Of a stretch of DNA of 64,000 nt, positions 34,201-46,058 are shown piece by piece. The notes under the pieces were generated by a model. The model was not told the origin of the DNA. It made no database searches and saw only the letters and a list, made by a program, of their open reading frames with translations. Where the stretch lies: contig NC_088777.1 of the NCBI RefSeq assembly GCF_954871325.1, positions 47,097,366 through 47,161,365 on the forward strand, given 5' to 3'. Origin of the DNA: Gordionus sp. m RMFG-2023. Lineage: Eukaryota > Nematomorpha > Gordioida > Chordodea > Parachordodidae. The first letter of the stretch is position 1, and each line of letters begins with the position of its first letter. The position numbers and the translations under genes are program-made.

Positions 34201-37200
34201 ATAAAAAAATTTTAAATTGCGGTCAAAAATTTGTAATTAATTTTTTTTTACAATTTTCAGATACTTTGTAAAGAGTATCAACAACTGTTCATATAAAAAT
34301 TTGTGGTAAAAAAAGAATTAAGTAGAAATAATCCAAAAAATAAAAAAATCGCTAGATGGCGTTAATAATTTTTAATAGCTTAAAATTTAATTTTTGAAAA
34401 TATAAGTTAATCTACTTTTTATTTATATCATAATATTTGTTGAATAAAATCACATTTTAACAAAAAAATAAAATTTCCGCTAGATAGCGCAAGTACTAAA
34501 ATAGATAAAAACCTCATTTTCGTGAAATATGTCAGTAGATATTTTTATTTATTCTATAATATTTAATGCTTAACATTCGTTAAAATAACAGGCTGGCAGT
34601 GGAGGATTGAAAATCATTTTTGAAATTTTGTCTTTGGAAGTCTTTATCTCAAAATCCTTATTTTTTGTTAAGGTTGCTAAATTGCTCCCTATTAGTGAAG
34701 AACTTAACGCTACATTTTACATGATCCATAATTCAAAAATCACTCTTCGTCAAAAAGGTCTTTCGACTCCTAATCCCATGGCGGGTAAAGCAATAGATCA
34801 AAACACAGTAGAAGTTATAAATTTTTTTATTTAAACTATGAATTTTATAGGCTATTGACCGGGAAAAAAGATTTTTCAATAATAGAAAAGGAAGAAAGAA
34901 TTACTGTACAAAAAAGATTACATTTTAAGGATGCTTTCCCTGATCTTAAGATAGGATTTTAAACGTTTGCTTGCGCCCTAAAAATTGTATTATGCCTGGT
35001 TCAAGTGGCAGTCACTCGGTATGCGTTTGCCGCATACATCAAAATGTTAAAATATTACTAATAGGGAGCAATTTAGCAACCTTAACAAAAAAATAAGGAT
35101 TTTGAGATAAAGACTAACAAAGACATAATTCCAAAAATGATTTGCAATCCTCCACTGCCAGCCTGTTATTTTGGCGAATGTCATGAATGTCCTAGGGACC
35201 AAGCATTAAATATTATAGAATAAATAAAAATATCTACTGACATATTTCACAAAAATGAGGTTTTTATCTATTTTAGAATACTTGCGCTATCAAAATATCT
35301 GAAAATTGGGAAAAAAAATTTTATACTAACATTTAAAAAAATTAATTACAAATTTTTGACCGCAATTTAAAAAATTTTTTATAAATTAAAAATTAATTCC
35401 ATTCAAAATATGTGGAAGAGTTTACTTAGAGCTATAAAATGAGCCATGATAGATAAATATACTACATTTAATATTAAAGTTATCCCGATTTTAAAAAATC
35501 ATTTTTTTCGAAAAATGACCTCGCAGAGCTACTTTGAGACCTATATCTCGAGTTCTAGTAGAGTTAAGGGGCTAATATTTTGGACTCGTCAATTACAACA
35601 CTTGATTAACTTATATACAAATTTTAGCAAAATCTGAGATGGTCGGGTTGTAAAGTGATTGATTTGATAAGGAATGATGACCCATGGAAATATATTGAAA
35701 AATAGAATATCTTAAATAATTTTTTTATAGATGGAATTTTAAATGCTTATTTGTACTGTTTTTCAAAGGCAATTCAGTCTTCCACAACTGCAATAGATTA
35801 TTTTCATTTTTATATAACAAAGATATAAGAGCTGATAGTAGTAATGAAACCCAAAATCGGTCTAACTGATTTTGACTGATAATGAATTGAGATCGGAATT
35901 TCTATATCGGAACATAAAAGCTGTGATAAAACCATGTTTAATTTTTTTAAACCATCCATAAATTAGTGAAAGTAGAACCATGAAAGAGAAGAGATAATTG
36001 AAAATATGGATGATAAAATTGACATAAATGGGTATCACTTTCCATTTGATTTAAAAGATATGAGAGTCAAACCTTTTCCTGATTTTTTTTTTCCACCAAT
36101 CAGGATCGTACTTCTTAACCTCATCTGAGTCGGCCGATGGGGAAAAATAATTTTTCTCTAGTGACTCTAGCTTATTTTTCACGAAATCCAAATCCTTTAT
36201 CAAAAAATCGAGTCCCCTTTTGAATATCCCTCTTTCGCTGGTATCGTTCAAATCGTAGCCGACACGCTCATCGGAAGAGGAGAATGGGTTCATATTATGC
36301 TTGAGCCATTTGGCCTGGTCGTAAACGTAGGATCTCGTGTCGTTCAGAATGAGGGAAGGATAACGCGTCAAGTTTTTAACGCCAGGGATGGCCGGAAGAT
36401 TTTGAAATATCTTATCCTTTTCAATGTTGAAAATATAATGGGATATCATCATGTGTATTAAGTCCTTATTGGAAAATAGTGAGGGGGATCGATTGCCAAG
36501 GGGCAATTCCAAAATTATGACCGAAACTTATATTTGAACATGGATTAGAGTAACCCATACCTATAAATTTCAGAAAATTTTTGGGCAGCTCTTAATTAAT
36601 AATCCTGAAATTTATAGGGACAAGTACGGTATTTTACACGTTATAGAATATACTTCTGGTCATAATATATAGTGGTTTTATCTTTTTTTCTTTCATTTTA
36701 CCCCCAAAATAATCTCTATATTATATTTATTTATTGAACCTTATCATTTACAAAATAAAATAAGTAAAATATGTAACAAAATTTAGGGTAAAAATTTATT
36801 AAAACAAACGTATATTTGGGAGATGCACCTATGACACCCTTTTTATGCAATACCCCAAAAAATAATGTGATGCATTTATCGAAAAAAAAATTAAAGATAT
36901 ATTTATAAAAGGAAATTAGGGGTGTGTCGATATTTAGCGTTTTCGAAAAATATATGATCGGGCGGATATTATATTTATTGTTTTATGATTGTATACATAA
37001 TTTATTAATAATATTTGTTGTAATGTTTAAAAAAAATAGTTTAAAATTTTACTCATTTTTTTTATACTATCTGCAACAAGAAAAAGATTTCCAGATATCT
37101 AACGAGAAACATTCAGCTAGTGTTGTTATACGGCTCATTTAGCCAATTTTTAAAAAGGTTTAACTCAATATTTTAGCCAAAAGTAATTTACTCAGGTTTA

Positions 37201-40200
37201 TTGATTTCGCCCAACAGATGCAGAAAGATTTGGACGCCTGTTGGCGAAATTTCTAGGTTTAGGTAATAATATTTTAAGCGAAAATCTTGATTTAGCCCCC
37301 ATTTAAAAATAGGCTAAATGGAGCTGTTTAACAAGACTACATTCACCCCATAAACATTGAAACTATTTTAAATGAGATTATTAACTTTTGGAGAATAAAA
37401 CAACAAAATATACATTATATTGATTCGTGAAAGTTGATTGGTTTTTTCTGAATATTGATATTTTTATGACATTGGCTCAAAGACAAATGTTAAATAAAAA
37501 TCAATATATCGAATCCGTTCTTTAGCAATATCGGAAAATATCGGATTGGTAAAAAAATTTGTGGATTGGCACAACCCTAAAAGAAAATTAATAGTACCCT
37601 TTTTCTTTCTGCATTGGTTTAGTAATTTGTAGATGTAATTTTAAAAAAAATAAATTCATAGCTCAATGTGTGGCTAAAATATTTTTTTTGGAAAATTTAT
37701 GTAAGTTAATTATCAGTTTTGGAAGTTTAGGTATCATTACATCGATATATTTAATAGGTATATAGGGTTTAATCGGTATTGCTATATTTTGGAATCTCCA
37801 GGGAAGGGAGTATCAGTGCAGCATCTAATAAGAATTAAGAGGAAATTTACGTTATACTCATCGAATTTGTTTTTCAGCGGGTTATAATAATCCTTGATGC
37901 TAGAGTTCGTCATCATGTAATCTTGGCTATATCCTAGTCTTCTCATTAATAAAGCTATTTAAATGAAAAATAAAATAAATTAATTAACAGAATAAGAAAT
38001 CTAATCTTATATTTGTAAAGTTCAAACAAAAAAGTGTTTTTTTTAAAAAAAAATTAATTTATTATTGAAATTTTCGAAATCGACTTTGGACGCGTAATGT
38101 ATAAATGCGAGAATCATTCATTTATTTTTTAATATTTTTTATGTACTTTGTGTGCACCCTAAAGTGTCCCTTTTCAATACTAATTAGATGGTGAGATACT
38201 GTGTTTGCAAAAAGTAAAACTACACGTCTAAAAAGGCTTATAATTATAAATAGTCCTATGATTTATAATAAGTTAGCCAATCTAAAAAATTATATTTTAT
38301 TTAAATGATAAGTTTGTCTTAAGTATTAAAACTTGTTAAATATAGATAAGTTACAAAATTTCTTCTTTAAAGCCACTTAATACTTCCATATTTTGATAAA
38401 GGATTTTGCCTTTGTATGCTATAAATTCATAATCTGTCATTTTAGGAGCATTTAACTTTGAATTCAAGATCAGCTGATAATTATTATTATCTTTATAAGA
38501 ATATAAGACTTTCCATATTCATAATATAATATAGTATTTATACAACCATCTTCCCAAGTCCATATTCATTATATATAATTAAAAATTAGACCCGGATCTT
38601 TCTCTCCCAAACATGCAAATGTTCTTTTTACACTATAAATTTATTCAACAAAATATTCCTGTATTTATATCCTTAATCTAGAATGTTTAGGATCATTCTT
38701 ATATCTATATGAAATCTAATCTATTATATCAACAATATGAATCATTTATTTATTATCATACCTACATAAGTTAAAATATAATCATTTACTGTATTTATTC
38801 AACAAAATTTCCAATTTTTAATTTCTTTATTCAAGAAATTAGTTTTAGATCATTCTTATTTATAAATGTATATTGTTCTCAATGTTTCTGGATTTTCTTA
38901 TACAACTAAATTTTCTGATATAATTTTTATTATTCCAAAGTGTTTGTTGAATTCTTATTTTTATTTATGAAAAAATTCAAAAAAAACTGATATAATTTCA
39001 TTATCCAAAAATGTTTTGGAGTTCTAATATTTATTTATGGAATCAAATTTATTATTTCAACAACATGAATCCTTAATTTATCGTCATCTTTATGTCTTCA
39101 TCACAAATCTGTCCCTCATGTCAAGAATTAGTACATATTAGGAAAGATGGATGCTCACAAGTTCATGGACCTCCTTAACTCAGATTTTCACGCCCTGGCT
39201 CTGTCCCTTATCAATCTTACGATTATCCCTCCAGAAATATCTGTTCCACCTCTCCACAATTCAAATTCCAGTTTCTCAGAATTTGGCGTATGCCCCATGA
39301 GCAGAATCACGATGAAAGGAAAGAATAGCTTTCCTCACTTCTTCTGAAGTAAAAAGAGAAGCACAAGTTGAGTGAGGTTGAGGGGAAATTGGGATAATGT
39401 TAGCTGTGGGGTGTTTTTGACATAACTTTATATAAGTGGAAAAGGAAGGCTCAGCCAGAGAGTCATATGTGGAGACCAATCTGAGTGCACCTTTAATATT
39501 GAGATTGTCAACTTTCTTGCAAATCAGATTGGCCTTCATCTCTATTGGTGAGTGTTTTCCTTTATTTAAGACAGGCTGTGACATTTTGTATTCATGAAGA
39601 TGAGGGGTCTTAATCAAAGCAGCATCCATGATTTGCTGGGTAAGGGATTTATGTAAATTTTTGTCAGGCACTATGAAGGTATTATATCCACAGAATAGGA
39701 ATTTTAGCCAATCATGCTCATTGCTAAAGTTTAGCAATAGAGAGGATAGACATTAGCAAAAGATTTAGCAACAAGCAATCTAGCACCTTTGGGGATCCTA
39801 AAATGGTGTCCACACATGACTCTCTGGCTAAGCCTTCCTTTTCCACTTATATAAAGTTATGTCAAAAACACCCCACAGCTAACATTATCCCAATTTACCT
39901 TCAACCTCACTCAACTTGTGCTTCTCTTTTTACTTCAGAAGAAGTGAGGAAAGCTATTCTTTCCTTTCATCGTGATTCTGCTCATGATCGGCATACGCCT
40001 CATTTTTCTCCAGGACATCATTTCCTCCTCTACATGCTGACTAACAAACTTCTGCAACAAAATTTTAAACGGTGAAGTTCCAAATTTTGTTTCTCCTATC
40101 CTCTTTGGTGCTAGGCTAATCGCACTTCAAAACCCAATAATGATATCGTACCAATAGCCATCGGTTCTACCTTACGTTGTTTAGTCGCCAAGATGATATC

Positions 40201-43200
40201 TCGAATTAAGCATAATGCTTCACGCCTCTTAAGCCCCTTCCAACTTGGTGTTGAAATCCACGGTTACTATGAAGCGGTGGTACATATGACTAGATTATAT
40301 CTTGAAAATCTTCCCTCTATTGAATCCTTAGTTAAAATAGACTTCTCTAATGCTTACAACAATACACTCTCCCAGAACTCCTTCCTGAGTTCCTCTAGTA
40401 CTCTTTTTCCCAGTTATACAAAGATACCTTAAAAATTTCTTCCATTGAGGGCATTCAACACGGAGATCCTCTAGGATCCCTATTTTTCTGTTTAGGTATT
40501 AATGACATCATTAAATCCATTAATACGATCTGCTCATTATCCTTACATGCTTGGTATATTGATGATGGCATCCTTGGAGGTTTCAATGATGAGGTCAATA
40601 ATGCCGTGAATATTATCAAGGAGACTGGATCTGCTATCGGACTCTCCATCAATCCTGAGAAATCTGATATCAATTCTATCGAACCTAATTTAAATAAATT
40701 CAAACTAACTACCCTTAATGGACTTCATCATTTAGGTGCCCCTGTTACTCTGCTATATCTTCCTTCTTTCAGTCCATGAAACTCTTTTTGAGTTGGCTGA
40801 TTTATTTTCCCTAATTCCCTCCCATAAAGCCTTTTTCCTCGTGAAATTTTTTTTCAATATTCCCCGTATTCTTTATGCACTTCATTCAACCGCTCCCCAT
40901 TCCTCTTGGAGTTTATGAAAATGGGGTTAAAGCCCTTATCGAAAATATTCTAAACCTTTGATGAAATTGCAGGGACACAAGCCTCTTTACCAGCCAAGAT
41001 GGGAGGTCTTGGTCACAAATATCCGTCCAATCTAGCCTTAACAGTCTTCATATCCAGTTGTCTTTTAACAATAAATGTAGTAAATTCTCTTTCATTAAAA
41101 CCCGACGCTTCTTATAATGATACAATCATCACGAATTATTGCTGATCACCCTCTTCCTGATTCGAATAAGCAGGACTGGTAAGGCCTATTATTGCATTCT
41201 GCGTTGAATCACTCCTTTCCAGAATGCAATTATCTGACCGTCCTTTATTCTCCTCACTGCTTAATGGTTCAGGCCATGAGTTCCTTGAAGCTATTCCTTC
41301 TGTTAATTTGCAATTACAACTGAACCAAAACGAGCTCACTCACGCGATCGGCATTCGATTAAATTGTCTAATTTCCCAATCTCACACATGTTCTGGTTGC
41401 AGTTCTGCCGTTTTGGGTAATGGTAGACATAGACTTCACTGTCGTTCGTGTAAAGGTCGTATTGTTAGACATAATCAATGCAATTCAATCATTCGAAGAG
41501 CTTTGAGATCTGCTCAAATCCCCTCTATTCTTGAACCTTCCCCTCTTTTCAGATCTGATGGTAAACGGCCTGACGTGATTTCTCAAATTCCTTGGAAGTG
41601 CGGTCAATAGTCTGGGATTACTCATGTATTGATCCACTTGCACCATCCAACCAAACTTTTAATATTCTTGAGTCACTTAAAATAGCGAAATATTCTGACA
41701 TTTCTCAAGAATACATTTTTATTCCCATCATTTCCACAACCCTTACAACTTTTGGAGAAATGTGCCTTATCTTTTTTTCAAGGAACTTGGTTCTCACATT
41801 CGTCAACTAACGGGTGAACCTTGCGAAGGCTTCTTCTTAAGACCACCATAGTGATACACAAGGCAAATTATATAAGCTAGGCAGCCTCATCCCACAAGAT
41901 GATTTGCAACCGTTCCCCCCTTCTCTTTTTAATTTTTTTCTCCTTAATAATATTATATGTATTTGTTTATTATTATATATTATTTTAATATATTATTTAA
42001 TGATCTATTAATAGAATATATATTTGTATAAGCTTTTAAACTTATATTTTATTTATTTTATCTTAACTTTTTTTGTAAAATTTTATCATAATCTTATTCA
42101 ATTTTGCTCATTATTATTATTATTATTATATTGTTATAGGTAAGAATTTAAAATTTATATTAAATATAAGTGAGTATCCAAAAGAATTTCGTGATCTAGA
42201 CAAAATATTCCCTTATAAATATAATAATATCTAAAGGTTTTAATTATTTTTTAAAGAAAATAATTAAAATCTCATATACCTAGCAACAATGGAATTAGGA
42301 AGAAAAACAAAAGGAAAGGACAAGGAAAGCTGCATAGCGATAACCCGTCGTGTCTATGTCTTCGGCGAGCGTATAAGCTTAAATAAGTTTAAAAAATTCA
42401 TTAAAAAAATAATTGTAGTTGATTTATAAAATAACTCAGCAAAATGAAATCTAGGGTAGAGTTCTAAAAAGAGTGGGGGTTTAGCCAGCCCATTTTAAAC
42501 AATGAGAGAGAGGCGGTCCACCTATTGCAAACCTCTAATCTAAAGCAATTAAAATTTCAAAAGCTTTAAAGCTTTAAGATAGGGTTCTAAACAAAGGTTT
42601 AACTTTCTCCAGGTCTCCAATTGTCCCAAACCGTGCCTGGACTGTTGATGAGCAGGATGCCGTCGCCTAATAGGGTCAGTATAATAATCCGAATCGCCAA
42701 CTTCCTCCCCAGCGGAAAGTGTGGGGTGATGCTTATTACTCTGTCTGGTTATGCGACGACTTCTCATATCTATTTTTCATAATAATTTAGAAAGAAGATA
42801 AAATCTTTTATCTAAAAAGGTAATAAAGCAAGAGTGAAAAAATATAGAAAGATCGATTTCTAATCTAGGTAATGTTTTCAGATCATACCAAGCCTATGGA
42901 TCAGGAACATACATATGTTTCTGACCATTGCACATGAATGGCAACAAAAATATAATGGCAAATAATAAAAAAGTTAGATGGTAATTTTATAATTAAACTA
43001 CGTGCTTGATAAATCTGTAAACTATAAAGTTCCGATGACAATGTAACTAATAACCAAATAGGCAGTTAGAATTGAATTTAATAATTAAATATCTTGATAA
43101 CAACTATTCATTTAACACATATTAAATAAATAAAAAAGAGGTACCGGAGGAATCCATTTGCTGGTAGCCATTACCTTGCCCTCCTTCCCCGACGAAATTG

Positions 43201-45656
43201 CGCATGCAATATTTGTAACAAGATCGTAGGGTATGGCCTGCAAAATCCCTGAGTCCCATTCCGATTTTGTAAACATTATGACCCACATTATTTATAGAAT
43301 ACAAATTCCTGGTAGCCGAGGAATCATAACTATGAGGGAGGGCTTGTGACCTTAGTCTTGGACTGGTGGAGATATGTGAAGCTGGTGCATTGGTGTGACC
43401 TAAAGCAATTATACATTTTTTAAAATAACTGTAAAGAACCAAAATTGAGTAAAATGTTAAATCAGAACCTTAAAAAAGAGTTCTTACATTTTATCCTTGC
43501 TAAGAATAAAAATTTTTAAATATCATATTTTAATTTTAAGATTAAAATAAGAAAAATATAACTCTGTTGATTTATACATTATTAGATTTTATTTTTACAT
43601 AGATAATAGTCCAATGTAATTTTTTTTGTAAATTTCTCATTCATTTTACATTTAAAAAAAATATTGATAAATTTAGAACCCATAAAGGTTCCAATCTCCA
43701 ATTATAACCAAAAGAAATATGATGATCATTATATTATAATGATTGAAACGTGTTGTGGATTTAAAATCCATGTTCAAATTTAGCAAAAGGTGATTTTGAT
43801 TTAATTTAATTGCGTGAATTTACAATAAACTATGTGTGGGGTAAGGGGGTTAGTATATATTATAAAGTGGGAAAAGATTAGTTGTGGCCAATAATGTTTT
43901 TTTTCTAATTTAATATACAAATTTAAGCTAGTATGCCCAAAAAATCGATTAATCTCATGAGCCAATTTGGTGATATTAGAGAATGGCGAAATCAAATCAA
44001 TAACAATGAGCATAATATTTTCAATATGCAAATAAAATAAATTTAAATTCAACCTTGTCTCATCCGAGTAACTCCTTTCCTGCCACCTTTCTGAGATATT
44101 ATATCAATAACATCTTCTGATGTATCTTCGTCTGATGCCACTGATATTTGCCTATTTCTTGTTGAATGTGAAGGAGTGTTAGTATCCACTGTACTTTCAT
44201 TTAAAAGAGGTTCATGTTCCTCATATCCTTCATTGTTGAAATACGAAATGCTATTAAGAAAGTATTGGGCAGGGTAAACTACAATTCCTAACATGGAGAA
44301 AAATATAATTATGTTGATGTATAAAAAGATATCGTAATCTCACTACAGAACTGTCAATCTATTTTTAAACTTAAGGGGAGAGACAAAAAATGAGAACTAA
44401 ATTAAGATATTAATAATAAATTCAAATTTAAAAATTATAAAAGAGATGTGCTGATTACTGTAGCTTTTTATCCATATCAACACTTAATACAAAACAATTT
44501 ATTATTGTAAAAAAAATTTTGTTATATATAAATACCCCAAAATTACATTAATATTTCAAATAAATGATAAAGTATGACATTTCTATTATATATTAGCGTG
44601 CTATTAAGATATGATGAATAACTTATTAATAAACATAAATGCAGAAAAACTACTTGTCTATTTAATAAATATTTATAATTAGATAGTAATAATATAAATA
44701 ATAATAAAATTAAGATTAATAATTAAGTTAAGCATACTTGTTAGTGATTTGATTGCATTTATAATATATGATAAGAGATGTATGATGAATATATATAAGC
44801 TATAAGTGATCTTCCTGGCATAATTATAATAATAATTTATGTTATTGGAGTTTCGGTGAGAAGGTGGGGGTATATATCTATTTATATTTTCATCAATATA
44901 ATTTTCGTCATCAGATAAATCTAAACCTGTAAAAAATTACATCTAATATAAGAAAATAATTTATATAGATTACCATAAAGATTTGGCATAGTTCTTGATG
45001 TTTGTGTTCCATATGGAAAGTTGGCATGCTTTTTGCTATAATAAGAAGCAGATTTTGTCATATATTCCTCTTTAACATTTGAATTATCTCTAAAAAACAA
45101 AATGAAATCCAAAATTTAATTAAAATATTTACCTTAAGGAAGTATCCAAATTTGATTTGATGGATTTGGCTATATAGTTTATTTTAATTAAATATTCAAA
45201 AAAAGTTATAATAAATAAAATTACATAAATTTTTAGATCTAGTCCTATCAGACATTTGTTTAATATTTCCTTTTAATAGTTGCCTTGACATAATTGGAAT
45301 TAAATATTCATCATCATCAAATGAATCGATATTATTTAATGATTCATTGGAATAACTCAAACTTCAAAGAAACATGTATTTTATAAATTTATTGAAATTA
45401 AGAAACCTGTTGGAATATGTGTAATTGGTTCTAGGAGATGTAAGTCTTTCAAAACATATTGTATACAGTTTATAATTTTATTAAATACCTTTTCCATATA
45501 TTATGAATTAAATTATCTCTTTCTGGGCTATTTGACAATTTTCTTTATAAGAGATTTTTTTAAAAAAAAAATAAAATTTAATGTATACTTAATAAATTCG
45601 TTCAAGGATTTATTGCTAGGATTAATAAAAAGATTGGGTTGAGATGAATATACCAT
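26713..45656 (-). CDS. SUN1/SUN2-like: SUN-domain nuclear-envelope (LINC complex) protein, 20-exon gene
   Basis: Minus-strand exons: 45656-45589, 45542-45489, 45445-45407, 45361-45225, 45169-45133, 45089-44974, 44926-44738, 44287-44054, 43399-43145, 42769-42604, 37941-37851, 36464-36073, 33470-33254, 32845-32642, 32030-31908, 31802-31692, 31200-31000, 29308-29141, 28206-28114, 26829-26713. All junctions have GT and AG ends and matching phases, giving about 1,003 codons. The order is an acidic/polar N-terminus, one hydrophobic segment, a luminal region with coiled coils, and a C-terminal SUN domain. Such proteins span the inner nuclear membrane and bind KASH proteins in the perinuclear space, linking nucleus and cytoskeleton. 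The start (ATG in GGTATATTC context at 45,656) is the first Met of the continuous model. The least certain junction is exon 10/11, where a donor at 42,604 or an alternative upstream would work. Introns are up to about 4.7 kb and rich in repeats. Confidence 0.85.
27446..28040. repeat. Interspersed element with nested palindromic MITE
   Basis: Begins GGGCTGTTCCAATATTC and ends near TTGCTGATCCTAAAA, with internal similarity to 36,912-37,583 (shared GATATCTAACGAG...AGCTAGTGTT lead-in). A smaller MITE (27,706-27,868) is inside. It lies in the last introns of the SUN-like gene. Confidence 0.45.
27706..27868. mobile_element. Palindromic MITE, partial copy
   Basis: Ends AGTGTTTTTAACAGC and the inverse TGAAAGAAGAACACT are worn; the internal GCC(A)AAAAATA motif matches the family. 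Confidence 0.5.
28372..28594. mobile_element. Palindromic MITE (AGTGTTGTTAAACGGCTCG family)
   Basis: Well-preserved copy: AGTGTTGTTAAACGGCTCGT at the left and the inverse GAGCCGTTAAACAACACT at the right, flanked by TA. Long subterminal inverted repeats (ACGGCTAACTC / GAGTTAGCCGT) make the whole unit able to fold back. Confidence 0.8.
28631..28850. mobile_element. Palindromic MITE
   Basis: Second copy only 36 bp from the previous one: AGTGTTGTTAAACAGCTTG ... AACGAGCTATTTAACAACACT. Confidence 0.8.
29805..30190. repeat. Exact tandem duplication, 2 x 193 bp
   Basis: The unit starting AACGTGTATCCGGCAATTGA and ending TAAATTGGACATTT occurs twice head-to-tail (29,805-29,997 and 29,998-30,190) with no difference seen by eye. 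It sits in a SUN-like gene intron (between exons 17 and 18). Identity suggests a recent event or an assembly duplication. Confidence 0.85.
30381..30599. mobile_element. Palindromic MITE
   Basis: AGTGTTGTTAAAGGCTCGATTTGAGCC at the left, worn right end (ATCCGGCTAACACT). Confidence 0.7.
31692..37941 (-). CDS. SUN1/SUN2-like: SUN-like gene, exons 11-16: luminal coiled-coil region
   Basis: Exon 12 (36,464-36,073, 130 codons) has a folded-looking N-part and then a helix with [17 protein letters not shown]. Exon 13 begins with an acidic [18 protein letters not shown] stretch, then [11 protein letters not shown]. Exon 14 carries heptad-like [19 protein letters not shown]. Exons 15 and 16 continue with helical [15 protein letters not shown] and [16 protein letters not shown]. 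These heptads correspond to the luminal coiled coils that trimerise SUN proteins and set the distance across the perinuclear space. Boundaries are GT/AG and mostly phase 0. Exon 11 (37,941-37,851) uses an AATGAG acceptor. Confidence 0.75.
33901..35683 (+). mobile_element. 1.8-kb inverted-repeat element with central coding remnant
   Basis: Left end GGGTCATTCCATATCAAATC and right end GATTTGATAAGGAATGATGACCC form an imperfect inverted repeat. Similarity between the arms extends inward for roughly 700-800 bp per side with gaps, to CTAAATTGCTCCCTATTAG at about 34,678 against CTAATAGGGAGCAATTTAG at 35,056. Only about 360 bp of central sequence is unpaired. It lies in a SUN-like gene intron. Superfamily not identified. 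Confidence 0.75.
34600..35060 (+). pseudogene. Conserved transposon-associated ORF remnant (SGSHSVCVC motif)
   Basis: Plus-strand frames read [19 protein letters not shown] (34,607-34,834). After a frame change they read FPDLKIGF and then [18 protein letters not shown] (to about 35,050). The SG(S/T)HSVCVC.IHQN signature is, to my knowledge, shared by a multi-copy uncharacterised protein family in arthropod and cnidarian genomes. No transposase catalytic triad is visible. The N-terminal portion overlaps the inner edge of the palindrome, so coding sequence itself was inverted-duplicated. The remnant is broken by frameshifts. Confidence 0.5.
36912..37583. repeat. Interspersed element with nested palindromic MITE
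   Basis: Begins near GGGGTGTGTCGATATTTAGC and ends AATATCGGATTGG...GGATTGGCACAACCCTAA. It is related to 27,446-28,040 by the shared GATATCTAACGAG...CAGCTAGTGTT segment before the nested MITE. Located in the intron between exons 11 and 12 of the SUN-like gene. Confidence 0.45.
37119..37338. mobile_element. Palindromic MITE, nested
   Basis: AGTGTTGTTATACGGCTCATTTAGCC ... GGAGCTGTTTAACAAGACT within a larger repeat. Confidence 0.7.
39165..41870 (+). mobile_element. Degenerate R4/Dong-like non-LTR retrotransposon with inverted 5' segment
   Basis: Plus-strand pieces are in pol order. 39,803-40,075 has [19 protein letters not shown]. 40,100-40,430 has the [20 protein letters not shown] and [12 protein letters not shown] (catalytic Asp) motifs. 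About 40,445-40,700 has [12 protein letters not shown] and [11 protein letters not shown], the YxDD active site. 41,224-41,610 is a C-terminal zinc/endonuclease-like region (CSGC...HRLHC then [15 protein letters not shown] and VWDYS), fitting a restriction-like endonuclease. Several frameshifts and stops disable it. The 5' part (39,276-39,737) lies on the opposite strand and repeats the [19 protein letters not shown] block, so the 5' end is inverted with overlap. It lies in the SUN-like gene intron between exons 10 and 11. Confidence 0.8.
42604..44287 (-). CDS. SUN1/SUN2-like: SUN-like gene, exons 8-10: region after the membrane segment
   Basis: Exon 8 (44,287-44,054) begins with further hydrophobic sequence and then [10 protein letters not shown] and an acidic [11 protein letters not shown] patch. 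Exon 9 (43,399-43,145) is a Ser/Arg/Gly-rich stretch with [17 protein letters not shown]. Exon 10 (42,769-42,604) begins [14 protein letters not shown] and contains basic and acidic tracts. No domain is recognised. The basic [14 protein letters not shown] clusters would suit a nucleoplasmic side, so topology in this part is uncertain and a second membrane segment cannot be excluded. Confidence 0.6.
44738..45656 (-). CDS. SUN1/SUN2-like: SUN-like gene, exons 1-7: nucleoplasmic N-terminus and membrane segment
   Basis: Seven short exons (37-189 nt) with phase-compatible junctions. The N-terminus is Ser/Asn/Asp-rich (an acidic SFDDDEYL patch, basic KSIKSNL, then [14 protein letters not shown]), consistent with a nucleoplasmic tail. 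Exon 7 ends with a hydrophobic helix of about 20 residues ([20 protein letters not shown]), the best candidate for the inner-nuclear-membrane span. The tail is short for a SUN protein (about 170 residues). Exons 2, 3 and 5 were recognised mainly by frame and splice continuity, so they are less certain than the rest. Confidence 0.65.
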
Positions 45657-46009
45657 TATTTAAAGACATAAATTGGTATTGCATCCCTTGTTAAAATTTT
45701 TTGTTTTAGAATTTAAAATGGATAGAAGAATTTCCAAAACTTATTGGCACGCAGCATCGTTTGGCTATTATTTATATATAAATAGTGATAACTATAACTA
45801 AATTTTATAAGAAGAGCCTTACTATTTAAGATATTTTACACATATATAATATTTTATTTATATTTTAAATGTTGTAATATATTAACAACGAATAATTTTA
45901 AGAGTAAGTAAGGGATTTGGCTTTGGTCGTCATATAGCAATTTATTAAAAAACGTAATATATTTGAATAAATTGCAATAAAACTCATTTTTTAAGAAATA
46001 TTTATTAAA

Positions 46010-46058
46010 TCAGGCGGTCCTCTCAGAATCATTATCCTTCTCTGCAGCCTGATATTTC
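46010..46058 (-). other. Candidate terminal coding exon
   Basis: On the minus strand a GC-richer 49-nt stretch follows an AACAACTAG acceptor and reads KYQAAEKDNDSERTA then TGA. It is charged, has good codon-like composition, and lies about 350 bp upstream of the SUN-like start on the same strand. No upstream exon or family was found, so this may be chance. Confidence 0.2.

Noticed and set aside
43735..43795. tRNA-Ser-like stretch (GGATTTAAAATCCATGTTCAAAT)
   Set aside because: Lacks a convincing acceptor stem and D arm; the similarity is limited to a short stem-loop and a weak T arm.
43801..44052. Minus-strand frame of 83 codons between SUN-like exons 8 and 9
   Set aside because: It begins at the exon 8 donor, has intron-like composition and no similarity to SUN proteins; treated as intron.
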